Part shown: piece by piece, positions 36,966 through 43,905 of the stretch | Layout of the letters: each line of letters begins with the position of its first letter | How positions within the stretch are numbered: position 1 is the first letter of the stretch | Assembly (NCBI RefSeq): GCF_039537005.1 | Contig: NZ_BAAAZR010000001.1 | Coordinates: 806,001 to 870,000 of the forward strand | From: Sphaerisporangium flaviroseum | GTDB taxonomy: Bacteria; Actinomycetota; Actinomycetes; Streptosporangiales; Streptosporangiaceae | Length of the DNA: 64,000 nucleotides | Direction: 5' to 3' | Made by a program: the position numbers and the translations under genes | The notes under the pieces: generated by a model | The model's database searches: none | Told to the model about the DNA's origin: nothing | What the model saw: the letters and a program-made list of their open reading frames with translations, nothing else

Positions 36966-38863
36966 GACGTGTCATGAAGCAGGTGATCCTCTCGGTCGTG
37001 CTCGTCGCCTCCGCGCTGGTCGCCGCGCCGGCCGCGCACGCCGCTCCCACCGTCCAGGTCGTCGACATGTTCGGCAGGACGGTCAACGACTACGGGATCA
37101 AGCTGGTCGACTGGGAGGGCTACCTGGCCAACCCCTACGTCGAGCTCACCGTCCGACCTCCGCAGGACGTGCCCTTCCCCGTCACCGTCGACCTCAAGGC
37201 CGAAGGCACCTCGCGCCTGATGATGGACCTGCCCAGCAGGCTCACCGCCACCGGCGCGACCAAGCGGCTGACCTTCGCCGGCGCGGCGGAGCAGAAGATC
37301 TTCCGGCTGGCCATCCACTCCAAGCGCGGCCCCGGTCCGGACGAGCAGTACACGCTCAGGCTCACCACGGTCGACGCCGGCAACCAGACCTACCAGCAAT
37401 CCATACCGATCATGGTCCAGCAGGACCAGAAGACCGCGCTCGAGCCCACCGTTCCCATCTCCTTCGACTACCGCTACGACACGATCACCGGATACTTCTC
37501 GCAGCCGGCCTTCCGCACCGCGGCCGAGGAGGCGGTCAAGGACTGGTTCAGGTTCTTCGACCTGACGCCGTTCGACACGGTCGCGGCGGGGGCGGAGAAC
37601 AACCACCTGCCGGGGAACGACTGGCAGAACACCATCAACGTCACCAACAACCAGGCGTACAACGGCATGCTGGTGTTCTTCCGCGGTATCCAGACCCCGT
37701 ACTCCACCGGCTATCCCGCCAACAACGGGCGGTACCACACCCGGGGCGGCCAGCAGGTCGCCGGCCCGCTGCACCGCTCGACCGCGATGATCTTCGAGTA
37801 CGACGAGGCGAACAAGCAGCTGTTCACCTCGCTGGCCGACGAGGACTGGTACCGGACCGAGATCCAGGGCCCGGTGCTGGACGTCCATGGCCTGGTCATG
37901 CACGAGTACGGCCACGCCGTCGCCTACCACAGCGACTGGGCCGGCATGCGTGCCTACGTGGGCTCCGGGGGTGCCAACGACCAGGAGGTCATCGACTACC
38001 AGGGTCACGCCGTTCCGCTGGACTCCAGCTACCACATTCCCGGTGACCAGCCGAACTGGGACCGCATCAGCGGCCAGAGCGGCGGCTGGACGCACCTGTT
38101 CCCCACTCGCCGCTGGATGCTCACCAAGCTCGCGCTGCTGGTGGCGGAGAACGCCGGATGGCGGCTGAACCGCAACCTCACCCCGTTCCTCAAGCCGTCG
38201 ATCGTCACCACCACGTTGCCACAGCCCGTCCCTGGCCAGCCGTACCAGCAGACCTTGACCGCCAAGGGCGGCGTGCCCTTCTACGATTGGCGGATCACCA
38301 GCGGCAGCCTGCCGGCGGGACTCAGCTTGAACCGCTTCACCGGCGTCATCAGCGGGACCACGACCGCGACAGGTCCTGCGACCTTCACCGTGCAACTCCG
38401 CGACTACGACAGGCTGAGCACCCCGGTGACCAGGACCTTCACCCTCGGTGCCGGCACGGGCGGGAACCTGGCCGCGACCGCGACGGCGTCGGCCTCCTAC
38501 ACCTCCCCCTGGGAGACCGTCACCGCGATCAACGACGGCCTCGTGCCGAGTCCCCGCTGGGGCACCTGGCCGCAGACCGGAACGCAGTGGGCCGACCTGA
38601 CCTGGTCATCGGCACAGACGATCAGCTCGGCGGAGGTCCACTTCTTCGACGACGGAGGCGGCGTGCGCGTGCCCGCGTCCTGGAAGCTGCAGTACTGGAA
38701 CGGCGGTTCCTACGTCGACGTGGCCAACCCGAGCGGGTATCCGGTGGTCGTCAACGCGTCCAACAGGGTCACCTTCACCGGCGTGAGCACCACCCGACTC
38801 CGGGTCGTCCTGCAAAGCGGGCAGGGTTCGGTCGGGTTGCTGGAGTTCAGAGCCTTCGCCTAG
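36962..38863 (+). CDS. Secreted HEXXH metalloprotease with Ig-like and carbohydrate-binding-like modules
   Basis: 633-aa exported protein. Signal peptide about 1-26 (ending AAHA), an N-terminal beta-rich region, then a zinc-peptidase domain with HEYGH (H314, E315, H318) in LVMHEYGHAVAYHSDW. The third metal ligand is not certain. Next is a putative Ig-like (He_PIG type) domain, about 415-495 (PQPVPGQPYQQTLTAKGG), and the C-terminal module (about 500-633) shared with GH43. Translation should be coupled to GH43 through ATGA. The role is unclear: it may act on plant glycoproteins such as arabinogalactan or extensin proteins, or process neighbouring secreted enzymes. This is inference. Confidence 0.82.
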   Translation: MRRVMKQVILSVVLVASALVAAPAAHAAPTVQVVDMFGRTVNDYGIKLVDWEGYLANPYVELTVRPPQDVPFPVTVDLKAEGTSRLMMDLPSRLTATGATKRLTFAGAAEQKIFRLAIHSKRGPGPDEQYTLRLTTVDAGNQTYQQSIPIMVQQDQKTALEPTVPISFDYRYDTITGYFSQPAFRTAAEEAVKDWFRFFDLTPFDTVAAGAENNHLPGNDWQNTINVTNNQAYNGMLVFFRGIQTPYSTGYPANNGRYHTRGGQQVAGPLHRSTAMIFEYDEANKQLFTSLADEDWYRTEIQGPVLDVHGLVMHEYGHAVAYHSDWAGMRAYVGSGGANDQEVIDYQGHAVPLDSSYHIPGDQPNWDRISGQSGGWTHLFPTRRWMLTKLALLVAENAGWRLNRNLTPFLKPSIVTTTLPQPVPGQPYQQTLTAKGGVPFYDWRITSGSLPAGLSLNRFTGVISGTTTATGPATFTVQLRDYDRLSTPVTRTFTLGAGTGGNLAATATASASYTSPWETVTAINDGLVPSPRWGTWPQTGTQWADLTWSSAQTISSAEVHFFDDGGGVRVPASWKLQYWNGGSYVDVANPSGYPVVVNASNRVTFTGVSTTRLRVVLQSGQGSVGLLEFRAFA

Positions 38864-38892
38864 CTCAACTGCAGAGATAGGGGGCTGCCCGA

Positions 38893-38929
38893 AAGGGGTG
38901 CCGAGCCGCTGAGCGGTCCGGCACCCCTT
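38893..38929. terminator. Bidirectional hairpin terminator
   Basis: AAGGGGTGCCG (38893-38903) pairs with CGGCACCCCTT (38919-38929): an 11-bp perfect stem with a 15-nt loop that itself can pair (GCCGCTGAGCGG). It lies 30 bp after the metalloprotease stop and 29 bp after the end of the converging DUF4386 gene. Confidence 0.75.
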
Positions 38930-38957
38930 GGGCTGTGGTCGTGGGGGTTAGGCGCGT

Positions 38958-39677
38958 TCAATGACTCAGCTGGCCGGCATCAGCGGTCACCGTGTTCATC
39001 GTGCTGACGGAGGGCTTGAAACCCTTGACGATGAGTCGGCCGGCCAGGGCCAACTCCCAGGCGAACACCGGGACCGCGGCGACAGCCCCCCACACCGAGA
39101 GCTGCTCGTAGAGGCCGAACATCACGGCGATCGCCGACGCGAAGATCAGCGGGCCTCCGACAAGACCCAGCACGGCTATGAACCGCGGCACAAGGCCGGA
39201 CCTGTGCAGCAGGTATGCCATCAGCATCGTGTTCATCCCCAGGACGAAGCAGGGCCCTAGCAGGAACGTCCAGTTGTGGACCGCCACGAGGGCCTTGCCA
39301 ACGGTGACGAGCGAGGTCGCGTCGGCGCCCACGGCTCCCGCCACGTCCTGCCGCAACGTCACGATCGCAAGGAGGGTGACGATGCCGACGGTGATGATGG
39401 CGGCTTCAAGAGTACGAAGGCCGACATAGCCGAGAGCGACGCCTTCGTGCTGCTTCTTGACGACGGGGAACAGCGTGACAGCGGTGCCGACAATGGCGAG
39501 GGCGCAAATCCCTTCCAGGAACGCGCCCCAGAGCACGAGGGTGTCAGAGCCGGAGCCGATGATGTAGCCGGGATCGTTCAGAACCGAGTCGTACAGGATG
39601 AGGCCGGGGATCGACGTTACGTGGGTAACGAGGTAGAGCAGGCCCGCGACTGCCGCGATCTTACGTGTTGAGGCCAC
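38958..39677 (-). CDS. DUF4386 family membrane protein
   Basis: 239-aa integral membrane protein with six or more hydrophobic segments; sequence such as KIAAVAGLLYLVTHVTSIPGLILYD, LWGAFLEGICALAIVGTAVTLFPVVKK and GLVPRFIAVLGLVGGPLIFAS is typical of DUF4386, whose function is unknown. The GTG at 39677 was chosen because AAAGGAG stands 5 nt before it; the ATG at 39746 has no ribosome site. No partner gene. Confidence 0.82.
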   Translation of the reverse strand: MASTRKIAAVAGLLYLVTHVTSIPGLILYDSVLNDPGYIIGSGSDTLVLWGAFLEGICALAIVGTAVTLFPVVKKQHEGVALGYVGLRTLEAAIITVGIVTLLAIVTLRQDVAGAVGADATSLVTVGKALVAVHNWTFLLGPCFVLGMNTMLMAYLLHRSGLVPRFIAVLGLVGGPLIFASAIAVMFGLYEQLSVWGAVAAVPVFAWELALAGRLIVKGFKPSVSTMNTVTADAGQLSH

Positions 39678-40270
39678 CGGGACTCCTTTCGTCAGTGAGG
39701 GTCCGACCTCGGGCGGCACTACCAAGGAAGCGCTCTCGTTGGTCATGGTTCGATCGTGACGATTTAGGTGTCCTGGTTCATCACTAGAACGGCTGGTTCT
39801 GAGACGGCCGATCGGCGAGCGACGAGTCGTACTTTCGGCGGTTGAGCCGTCGCGTGTGCATTGGCTTGGCCTGGTCTTGGTGGTGGAGGGCGCGGGGGCG
39901 GGGGGTTGTGTGGGATGGATATGGGCCCACCCGGCGCCCGTTTGATTGGGGTACCCGTGTGTTGCCCACCCGGGTTGTGACCTCGTTCCCGGCGGGGAGG
40001 TGTGCGTGGTGCCGGGGAAGGTATGCGTGGCGGTGGGGGCGAGTACGTGGCGGTGGGGGAGAGTTCACCGCGTGATGCCGTGGAGGTGACCGCGTGACGT
40101 TAGGGAGACATGGTTTCATGGCGGTCCATCCAGGTTGTGGCCTCGTTCTTGGTGGGAAGGTGTGCGTGGTGCCGTGGGACGGTGACCGCGTGACGTTAGG
40201 AGACACAGCTTCATGATCGACTAGGGTTTGTGGGCGGTCACTCGGTCGCTTGTGCCGGGGAACACCATGA
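39678..40270. other. Gene-free repeat-bearing gap
   Basis: 593 bp with no credible gene. Contents: REP-like copy B (39923-39976) and two interleaved direct-repeat pairs, one of about 42 bp (39973-40014 and 40133-40174, starting GGTTGTGRCCTCGTTC) and one of about 32 bp (40089-40121 and 40182-40213, starting GACCGCGTGACGTTAGG). Together they show a partial duplication with about 160- and 93-bp offsets. Reading frames across it are repeat products. Confidence 0.6.
39923..39976 (+). repeat. REP-like dispersed element, copy B
   Basis: Very close to copy A (23023): GGGCCCACCCGGCGCCCGTT, then the TTTGATTGGGGTACCCGTGT block and GTTGCCCACCCGG. Same strand as A. Confidence 0.8.
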
Positions 40271-40942
40271 TCAGGATGTGCTGCGGCAGACCTCCGGCGT
40301 TCGCAGCGTGCGTACGGCGAGCAGGGTCAGCCAGGTGAATCCGATGCCGATGGCGAGGCGCTGGAACAGGCCGCCGGTCCCTGCCAGGCCGCCCGCTCCG
40401 GTGTCCGCGAAGGCACGCGTGGACAGCACGATCCCTGCAAGGAATCCGATCCCGGTGAGCGCCGAGTACACCGCCCAACCGATCTCGCGCCGTACCGCGA
40501 ACCGGCGGGTGAACACGAAACAGGCGGCGGCCAGCCCGACGAAACCGGCGAGCGAGAGGAGGTCGTGCAGGCTGCCCGCGGTCGTGGGGGGGTCGGTCAG
40601 CAAAGGTGTGCCCGGGGGGTAGCCCGCGACCGGGTCGGTGACGAACACGCCCGCGCCCAGCAGGCCGACGCCCCAGACGCCCACGAGCAGCGGCCCCCAG
40701 AACGACCCGCCGAGCCCGCCCCGCGCGAGCCAGAGCCCTGCCGCGAAGGCCACGGTCAGCAGCCCTGTGACCAGGAAGTTGACGACCTGCGTCCAGCCCG
40801 AGTCGCCCAATGCGAGGGTACTGCCGGCGTGGCGTATCGGGTCGTAGCCGTCCCGCAGGGCCCCCGTGACCAGCAGCACGACCATGAACAGCGGCCCGGC
40901 GATCACGCCGCAGCCAAGCAGTAATCGGATCTTCAGTCCCAT
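40271..40942 (-). CDS. DUF998 family membrane protein
   Basis: 223-aa protein with about six TM helices: LLLGCGVIAGPLFMVVLLVTG with GYDPIRHAGSTLALGDSGW (the conserved DUF998 loop after TM1), GLLGAGVFVTDPVAGYPPG, LHDLLSLAGFVGLAAACFVF and others. Function of DUF998 is unknown; such genes are often paired with TetR/MarR-type regulators. ATG 40942 is used, since its leader carries two regulatory palindromes starting 4 bp upstream; no strong ribosome site is seen. Confidence 0.85.
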   Translation of the reverse strand: MGLKIRLLLGCGVIAGPLFMVVLLVTGALRDGYDPIRHAGSTLALGDSGWTQVVNFLVTGLLTVAFAAGLWLARGGLGGSFWGPLLVGVWGVGLLGAGVFVTDPVAGYPPGTPLLTDPPTTAGSLHDLLSLAGFVGLAAACFVFTRRFAVRREIGWAVYSALTGIGFLAGIVLSTRAFADTGAGGLAGTGGLFQRLAIGIGFTWLTLLAVRTLRTPEVCRSTS

Positions 40943-40945
40943 GCC

Positions 40946-40961
40946 GTCAACATAAGTTGAC
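40946..40961. promoter_or_regulatory. Operator palindrome 1 of DUF998 gene
   Basis: GTCAACATAAGTTGAC: perfect 6-4-6 inverted repeat directly before the DUF998 start. Identical arms recur 28 bp upstream. Confidence 0.7.
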
Positions 40962-40973
40962 GCGACGGCGCAT

Positions 40974-40989
40974 GTCAACCCTTGTTGAC
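40974..40989. promoter_or_regulatory. Operator palindrome 2 of DUF998 gene
   Basis: GTCAACCCTTGTTGAC: same arms as the site at 40946, different centre. Two identical-arm sites 28 bp (nearly three helical turns) apart suggest two dimers on one DNA face. The TTGAC halves could also be -35 elements. Confidence 0.7.
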
Positions 40990-41089
40990 GAACTCGTCCT
41001 TGAAGGTGCCCCGCGACGGTAATCCGTGCTTGATCATTAATCCTGTGTCTCTGGTCAGGCGTGGGAGAAAAGCAGGGTGAACTCGGCAA

Positions 41090-41545
41090 TCGGGGTATCA
41101 CCGGCTACAGCATCGTTCGACCGCGACCGCGACCGCGACCGCGACCGCGACCGCGACCGCGACCGCGACCGCGACCGCAATCGCGATAGCGGGAGGGGTC
41201 TGCGAAGGGCGTTCCGTGGTTTTCGCCGGGATGTCCCTGGCCTTGGTGTTCGGGGGATGGCGCAGGGTGGGTGGGCGGCGGTCGGCATTGGGGGATCACC
41301 GGCTCAGCGTCGTTCGGGCGCATGGCGGGAGGGGTCCGCGAAGGAGGTTCCGTGGCTTTCGCTGGGATGTCCCCGGCTTTGGTGTTCGGGGGATGGCGCA
41401 GGGTGGGTGGGCGGCGGTCGGCATTGGGGGATCACCGGCTCAGCGTCGTTCGGGCGCATCGCGGGAGGGGTCTGCGAAGGGTGTTCCGTGGCTTTCGCCG
41501 GGATGTCCCCGGTCTTGGCGTTCGGGGGATGTCACAGGGTGGGTG
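41090..41545. repeat. 136-bp minisatellite, about 3 copies
   Basis: GGGAGGGGTCYGCGAAGG starts at 41191, 41327 and 41463, giving a period of 136 bp. Each unit includes GATCACCGGCTCAGCGTCGT and GTTCGGGGGATGGCGCAGGG. Copies 2 and 3 are almost the same; the leading copy is interrupted by the hexanucleotide tract. The last copy passes straight into REP-like copy C. Confidence 0.9.
41118..41180. repeat. Hexanucleotide microsatellite (CCGCGA)n, about 10 copies
   Basis: About ten uninterrupted CCGCGA units, then degenerate ones (CCGCAATCGCGATAGC). It replaces the GGGCGCATGGC spacer found at the same place in the other two minisatellite units, so it arose inside one unit. Confidence 0.9.
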
Positions 41546-41587
41546 GGAAGCAGATGAGTACCCAGGTCAAATGGGTGCCGGGAGGGC
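41540..41587 (-). repeat. REP-like dispersed element, copy C
   Basis: Complement of the REP-like core with several changes (CAAATGGGTGCCGGGAGGGC at its right end). It abuts the last minisatellite unit, whose GGGTGGGTGGG forms the left edge of the element. Confidence 0.65.
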
Positions 41588-41716
41588 GAAGGAGTCGTTC
41601 GTCATTCGGTTGCGCGTATTGATGGTTGTGGTGCCTTGGCCGTCTGTGGGTTTCGGGGATGTGCTGCGGGGTTGGCTTGCTCCACCTGGGACGGTAGCCG
41701 TTGAGGTACGTGGTTT

Positions 41717-41748
41717 CGAAAGCCCTTGGTGTTAGCCAAGGGCTTTCG
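41717..41748 (-). terminator. Strong hairpin terminator of XRE-DUF397 operon
   Basis: CGAAAGCCCTTGG (41717-41729) and CCAAGGGCTTTCG (41736-41748): 13-bp perfect stem with a 6-nt loop, 17 bp past the DUF397 stop. Confidence 0.8.
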
Positions 41749-41764
41749 TGTGGCGGGGTTCGTG

Positions 41765-41977
41765 CTAGAAGTCGAACTCCCCCTTCTTGGCTCCGTCGAT
41801 GAAGGCGTCCCAGACGCCGGCGCTGACCACGAAGGGTGCCTTGTCGGGGGCTTCGGTGTCTCGCACACCGACCCGGCCACCCGACAGCGGCGCGACCTCA
41901 AGGCAGTCGCCCCCGTTCGATCCGCTCTTGGTGGACTTGCGCCAGGCTGCGGTCTTCAGTTCATCACTCAGATCCAT
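41765..41977 (-). CDS. DUF397 domain protein
   Basis: 70-aa acidic-to-neutral protein with the DUF397 pattern: WRKSTKSGSNGGDCLEVA, GGRVGVRDTEAPDKAPFVVSAGVWDAFIDGAKKGEFD. These small proteins are nearly always encoded after an XRE/DUF5753 regulator in actinomycetes and are thought to act together with it in development or in a toxin-antitoxin-like pair. GGAG precedes ATG 41977. It overlaps the regulator gene's 3' end by 10 bp. Confidence 0.92.
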   Translation of the reverse strand: MDLSDELKTAAWRKSTKSGSNGGDCLEVAPLSGGRVGVRDTEAPDKAPFVVSAGVWDAFIDGAKKGEFDF

Positions 41978-42789
41978 AGCTTCTCCGCCTCTCTAACCAA
42001 CTCGATCGAAATAGGCTCGGACAACGCCTCAGCTCGGATGGTGTCGTACCTGCCGTGGACGGCCTTGACATCTTCTAACCGATTTGTCACGTGTCCGTGA
42101 GTCGCGGAGTCGATATATACCGTATCCGCACCTCCTGGAAGCTGCGCGATAACGAACCCACCGAGGAGTCCTGTCGTCGCTCCCAGCGCCAGAGGGATGA
42201 CCTGAATACCGATTCGAGGAGACTCTGCAGCTTGCATGATTCGTTGGAGCTGGCGACGCATGACCTTCTTGCCGCCGATCGGTCGATGCAGAATGCCTTC
42301 GTCCAGCACCACTCGCAACATCGGTGGGGTGGTGCGAGCGAAGATTGTTTGTCGTTGCATCCGCGCTTCCACCAGCTTTTCGACTTGCTCATTGGTTAGT
42401 CCCGGTTCTCCCCGAATCACTAGTCGCGCGTACTCCTCGGTTTGCAGCAAGCCGGGAACGTACAGCGGTTGCCAGGTGTGCAGCGTGTGAGCTTCCTGTT
42501 CGATGTCCAGCCATCCCCGGAACCACCGAGGGCTTGCAGCGTGGGTGACCTGCGTCCATAGACGGACGAGCTCCCCGTTGGCCTTCAATGCATCGTCGCA
42601 GCGTTGCGCGAAGTTGCGGCTGGGTGTTCGTTGCCCTCTTTCGATGAAGCCCACCAGGCTCGGGCTGAATTGGGTGATCTCTGCTAGGCGCTCTTGGGAG
42701 ATATTTGCCCTATTTCGGTACTCGCGGAGCTCTGCGCCGAAGAGGACGAAAGGCTTGACAGGTTGTGCTTGTTCGATTGGAACGGACAT
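41968..42789 (-). CDS. XRE-family regulator with DUF5753 domain
   Basis: 273-aa DNA-binding protein. N-terminal HTH (about 15-75: LREYRNRANISQERLAEITQFSPSLVGFIERGQRTPS) and a C-terminal DUF5753 domain (about 95-265: LDIEQEAHTLHTWQPLYVPGLLQTEEYARLVI ... DEGILHRPIGGKKVMRRQL ... GGFVIAQLPG). This is the WhiJ-type regulator class of streptomycetes. GGAGG five nt before ATG 42789. Forms an operon with DUF397 and is divergent from an ATPase gene 450 bp away. Confidence 0.93.
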   Translation of the reverse strand: MSVPIEQAQPVKPFVLFGAELREYRNRANISQERLAEITQFSPSLVGFIERGQRTPSRNFAQRCDDALKANGELVRLWTQVTHAASPRWFRGWLDIEQEAHTLHTWQPLYVPGLLQTEEYARLVIRGEPGLTNEQVEKLVEARMQRQTIFARTTPPMLRVVLDEGILHRPIGGKKVMRRQLQRIMQAAESPRIGIQVIPLALGATTGLLGGFVIAQLPGGADTVYIDSATHGHVTNRLEDVKAVHGRYDTIRAEALSEPISIELVREAEKLWI

Positions 42790-43240
42790 TTGACCTCCGT
42801 TCGTCCGGGGGGTCACTACACCCGCACACAAATAGCACAGGTCCACCACAAAGTGTCCTGGCAATGTGCGGGGGAACTCGATGCACAACGTAGCTGGTCA
42901 GAGGCACCCTGTGAAGAGCTTGGTGCAGGGTCAGGGCCGTAGGAGATGCCGTCGCATCCGTATAGGGGGTAGTTCTCCTTCGGCATGGCAAAAATCACCG
43001 GCTATGTCCGGATAAGACGGAGAAGAATGACCATTGAAAGGACGGAGCCGCGTGACTCAGGGGGACCTTTCCCGCATCCCTCGGATACGGGTTTGTCACC
43101 ACTCAGTAAGCGCAGCTGGGCCGAACAGAGAGCGGCATGACGCCAGCGCGACGCCCAAGGCACCGGACGGTCCCCGGCTGGAGATCTCGTCCATCCACCG
43201 CGAGTCCATAAGGAATCCCAGAAACCCCGAGGAGCTCAAC
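42790..43240. promoter_or_regulatory. Divergent gap between XRE regulator and ATP-binding protein
   Basis: 451 bp holding both promoters. Lower-GC stretches lie around 42815-42860 and 42990-43030. No clear -35/-10 pair, repeat or RNA gene was found. An in-frame upstream ATG at 43034 would extend the ATP-binding protein by 69 residues of poor quality and was not used. Confidence 0.35.
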
Positions 43241-43708
43241 ATGCCCCACACGTCGGACGGTCTACGTACCGTCTGCTGGGACCTGCCACACGACCTCTCG
43301 ATGGTCGGCAGAACGCGCGCCATGGTCAGCCAGGTGCTCACCGCGTGGGCGCTCCATGACTTCGTGGACGACGTCGTCCTGGTCGTCGGGGAGTTGCTGG
43401 CCAATGCGATCGTCCATGGCGAGCCACCGGTCCGGCTCTCCCTATGGACGACAGGCGGCGAGTTGTGCGTCCGCGTCAGCGACCACGGCCCGGACCGGCC
43501 CCGCCATCTCCGCCTTGGGATCGAGGCGGTGCACGGCCGGGGCCTGACGATCGTGCACGCCCTCGCCGACGACTCCGGCGTCACCCCGCTACCCGTGGGC
43601 GTCGGCAAGACGGTCTGGGCCCGCTGGCGACTGCCCCCTCCCGCACCCCGAAGCGATCAGCCGCCGAAGAGTTGCGTGAGTCTCTGGAACAGCTCGTACA
43701 CCCCGTAG
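43241..43708 (+). CDS. ATP-binding protein (HATPase_c_2, anti-sigma/AbaA-like)
   Basis: 155-aa GHKL-fold protein with the N box ELLANAIVHG (E51, N55), G1 box VSDHGPDRP and G2 box GRGLTIVHALADDSG. It is of the small RsbW/SpoIIAB-like type that binds ATP and may act as a Ser kinase or anti-sigma factor. Such a gene next to XRE/DUF5753 plus DUF397 repeats the abaA/whiJ-type arrangement seen in streptomycetes. GAGGAG six nt before ATG 43241. Its 3' end overlaps the converging MFS small-partner gene by 52 bp. Confidence 0.9.
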   Translation: MPHTSDGLRTVCWDLPHDLSMVGRTRAMVSQVLTAWALHDFVDDVVLVVGELLANAIVHGEPPVRLSLWTTGGELCVRVSDHGPDRPRHLRLGIEAVHGRGLTIVHALADDSGVTPLPVGVGKTVWARWRLPPPAPRSDQPPKSCVSLWNSSYTP

Positions 43709-43905
43709 GCGAAGGGGATGCCCACCCAGGCCCAGGTCAGGACCATCAGAGGCGTGCGCCGGCTCGTGTCACCGTCACGCGCGTGAGGCGCCACGTCGTC
43801 ACGCGCGCGAGGCGCCACGTCGTCACCGGCGTGCGGCGCCACGTGGTCACCGGTGGCCGCCGGTGTGGGGTCGTCGGTCGAGGATGGCTCGCGGTCGTCC
43901 GGCAT
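43657..43905 (-). CDS. Small membrane partner of MFS transporter, with repeat-coded N-terminus
   Basis: 82-aa protein: an acidic disordered N-terminal half, then one TM segment (PLMVLTWAWVGIPFAYGVYELFQRL) and a short tail. Its start overlaps the MFS stop (TGATG), so translation is coupled. Single-helix proteins of this type accompany OFA-family MFS transporters and are annotated as their small subunit. About 3.3 copies of a 24-bp DNA repeat (43775-43855) encode repeated D-x-V-A-P-x-A-x-D units. The transport role is inferred from the neighbour. Confidence 0.75.
   Translation of the reverse strand: MPDDREPSSTDDPTPAATGDHVAPHAGDDVAPRARDDVAPHARDGDTSRRTPLMVLTWAWVGIPFAYGVYELFQRLTQLFGG
43775..43855. 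repeat. 24-bp tandem repeat inside MFS small-partner gene
   Basis: CGTCACGCGCGTGAGGCGCC-type units followed by ACGT, about 3.3 copies, in frame, coding for HVAPHAGD, DVAPRARD and DVAPHARD. Confidence 0.85.

Larger units (their letters stand above)
40990..41764. other. Gene-free region between DUF998 and DUF397 genes
   Basis: Besides the two operators it holds a (CCGCGA)n tract, a 136-bp minisatellite, REP-like copy C and the DUF397 terminator, each listed separately. Reading frames here (for example on both strands across 41055-41735) consist of repeats and were not accepted. Confidence 0.6.

Noticed and set aside
41090..41545. CRISPR-like array
   Set aside because: Whole 136-bp units repeat with no unique spacers, and no cas gene is present. 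The same holds for the 47-, 76- and 27-bp arrays.
41055..41735. Frames through the (CCGCGA)n and 136-bp repeats (for example DRDRDR or SRSRSR proteins)
   Set aside because: Microsatellite translations; all frames are open because of the repeat.
43034..43240. 69-residue N-terminal extension of the ATP-binding protein
   Set aside because: The segment has no domain and the ribosome site GAGGAG lies just before ATG 43241.
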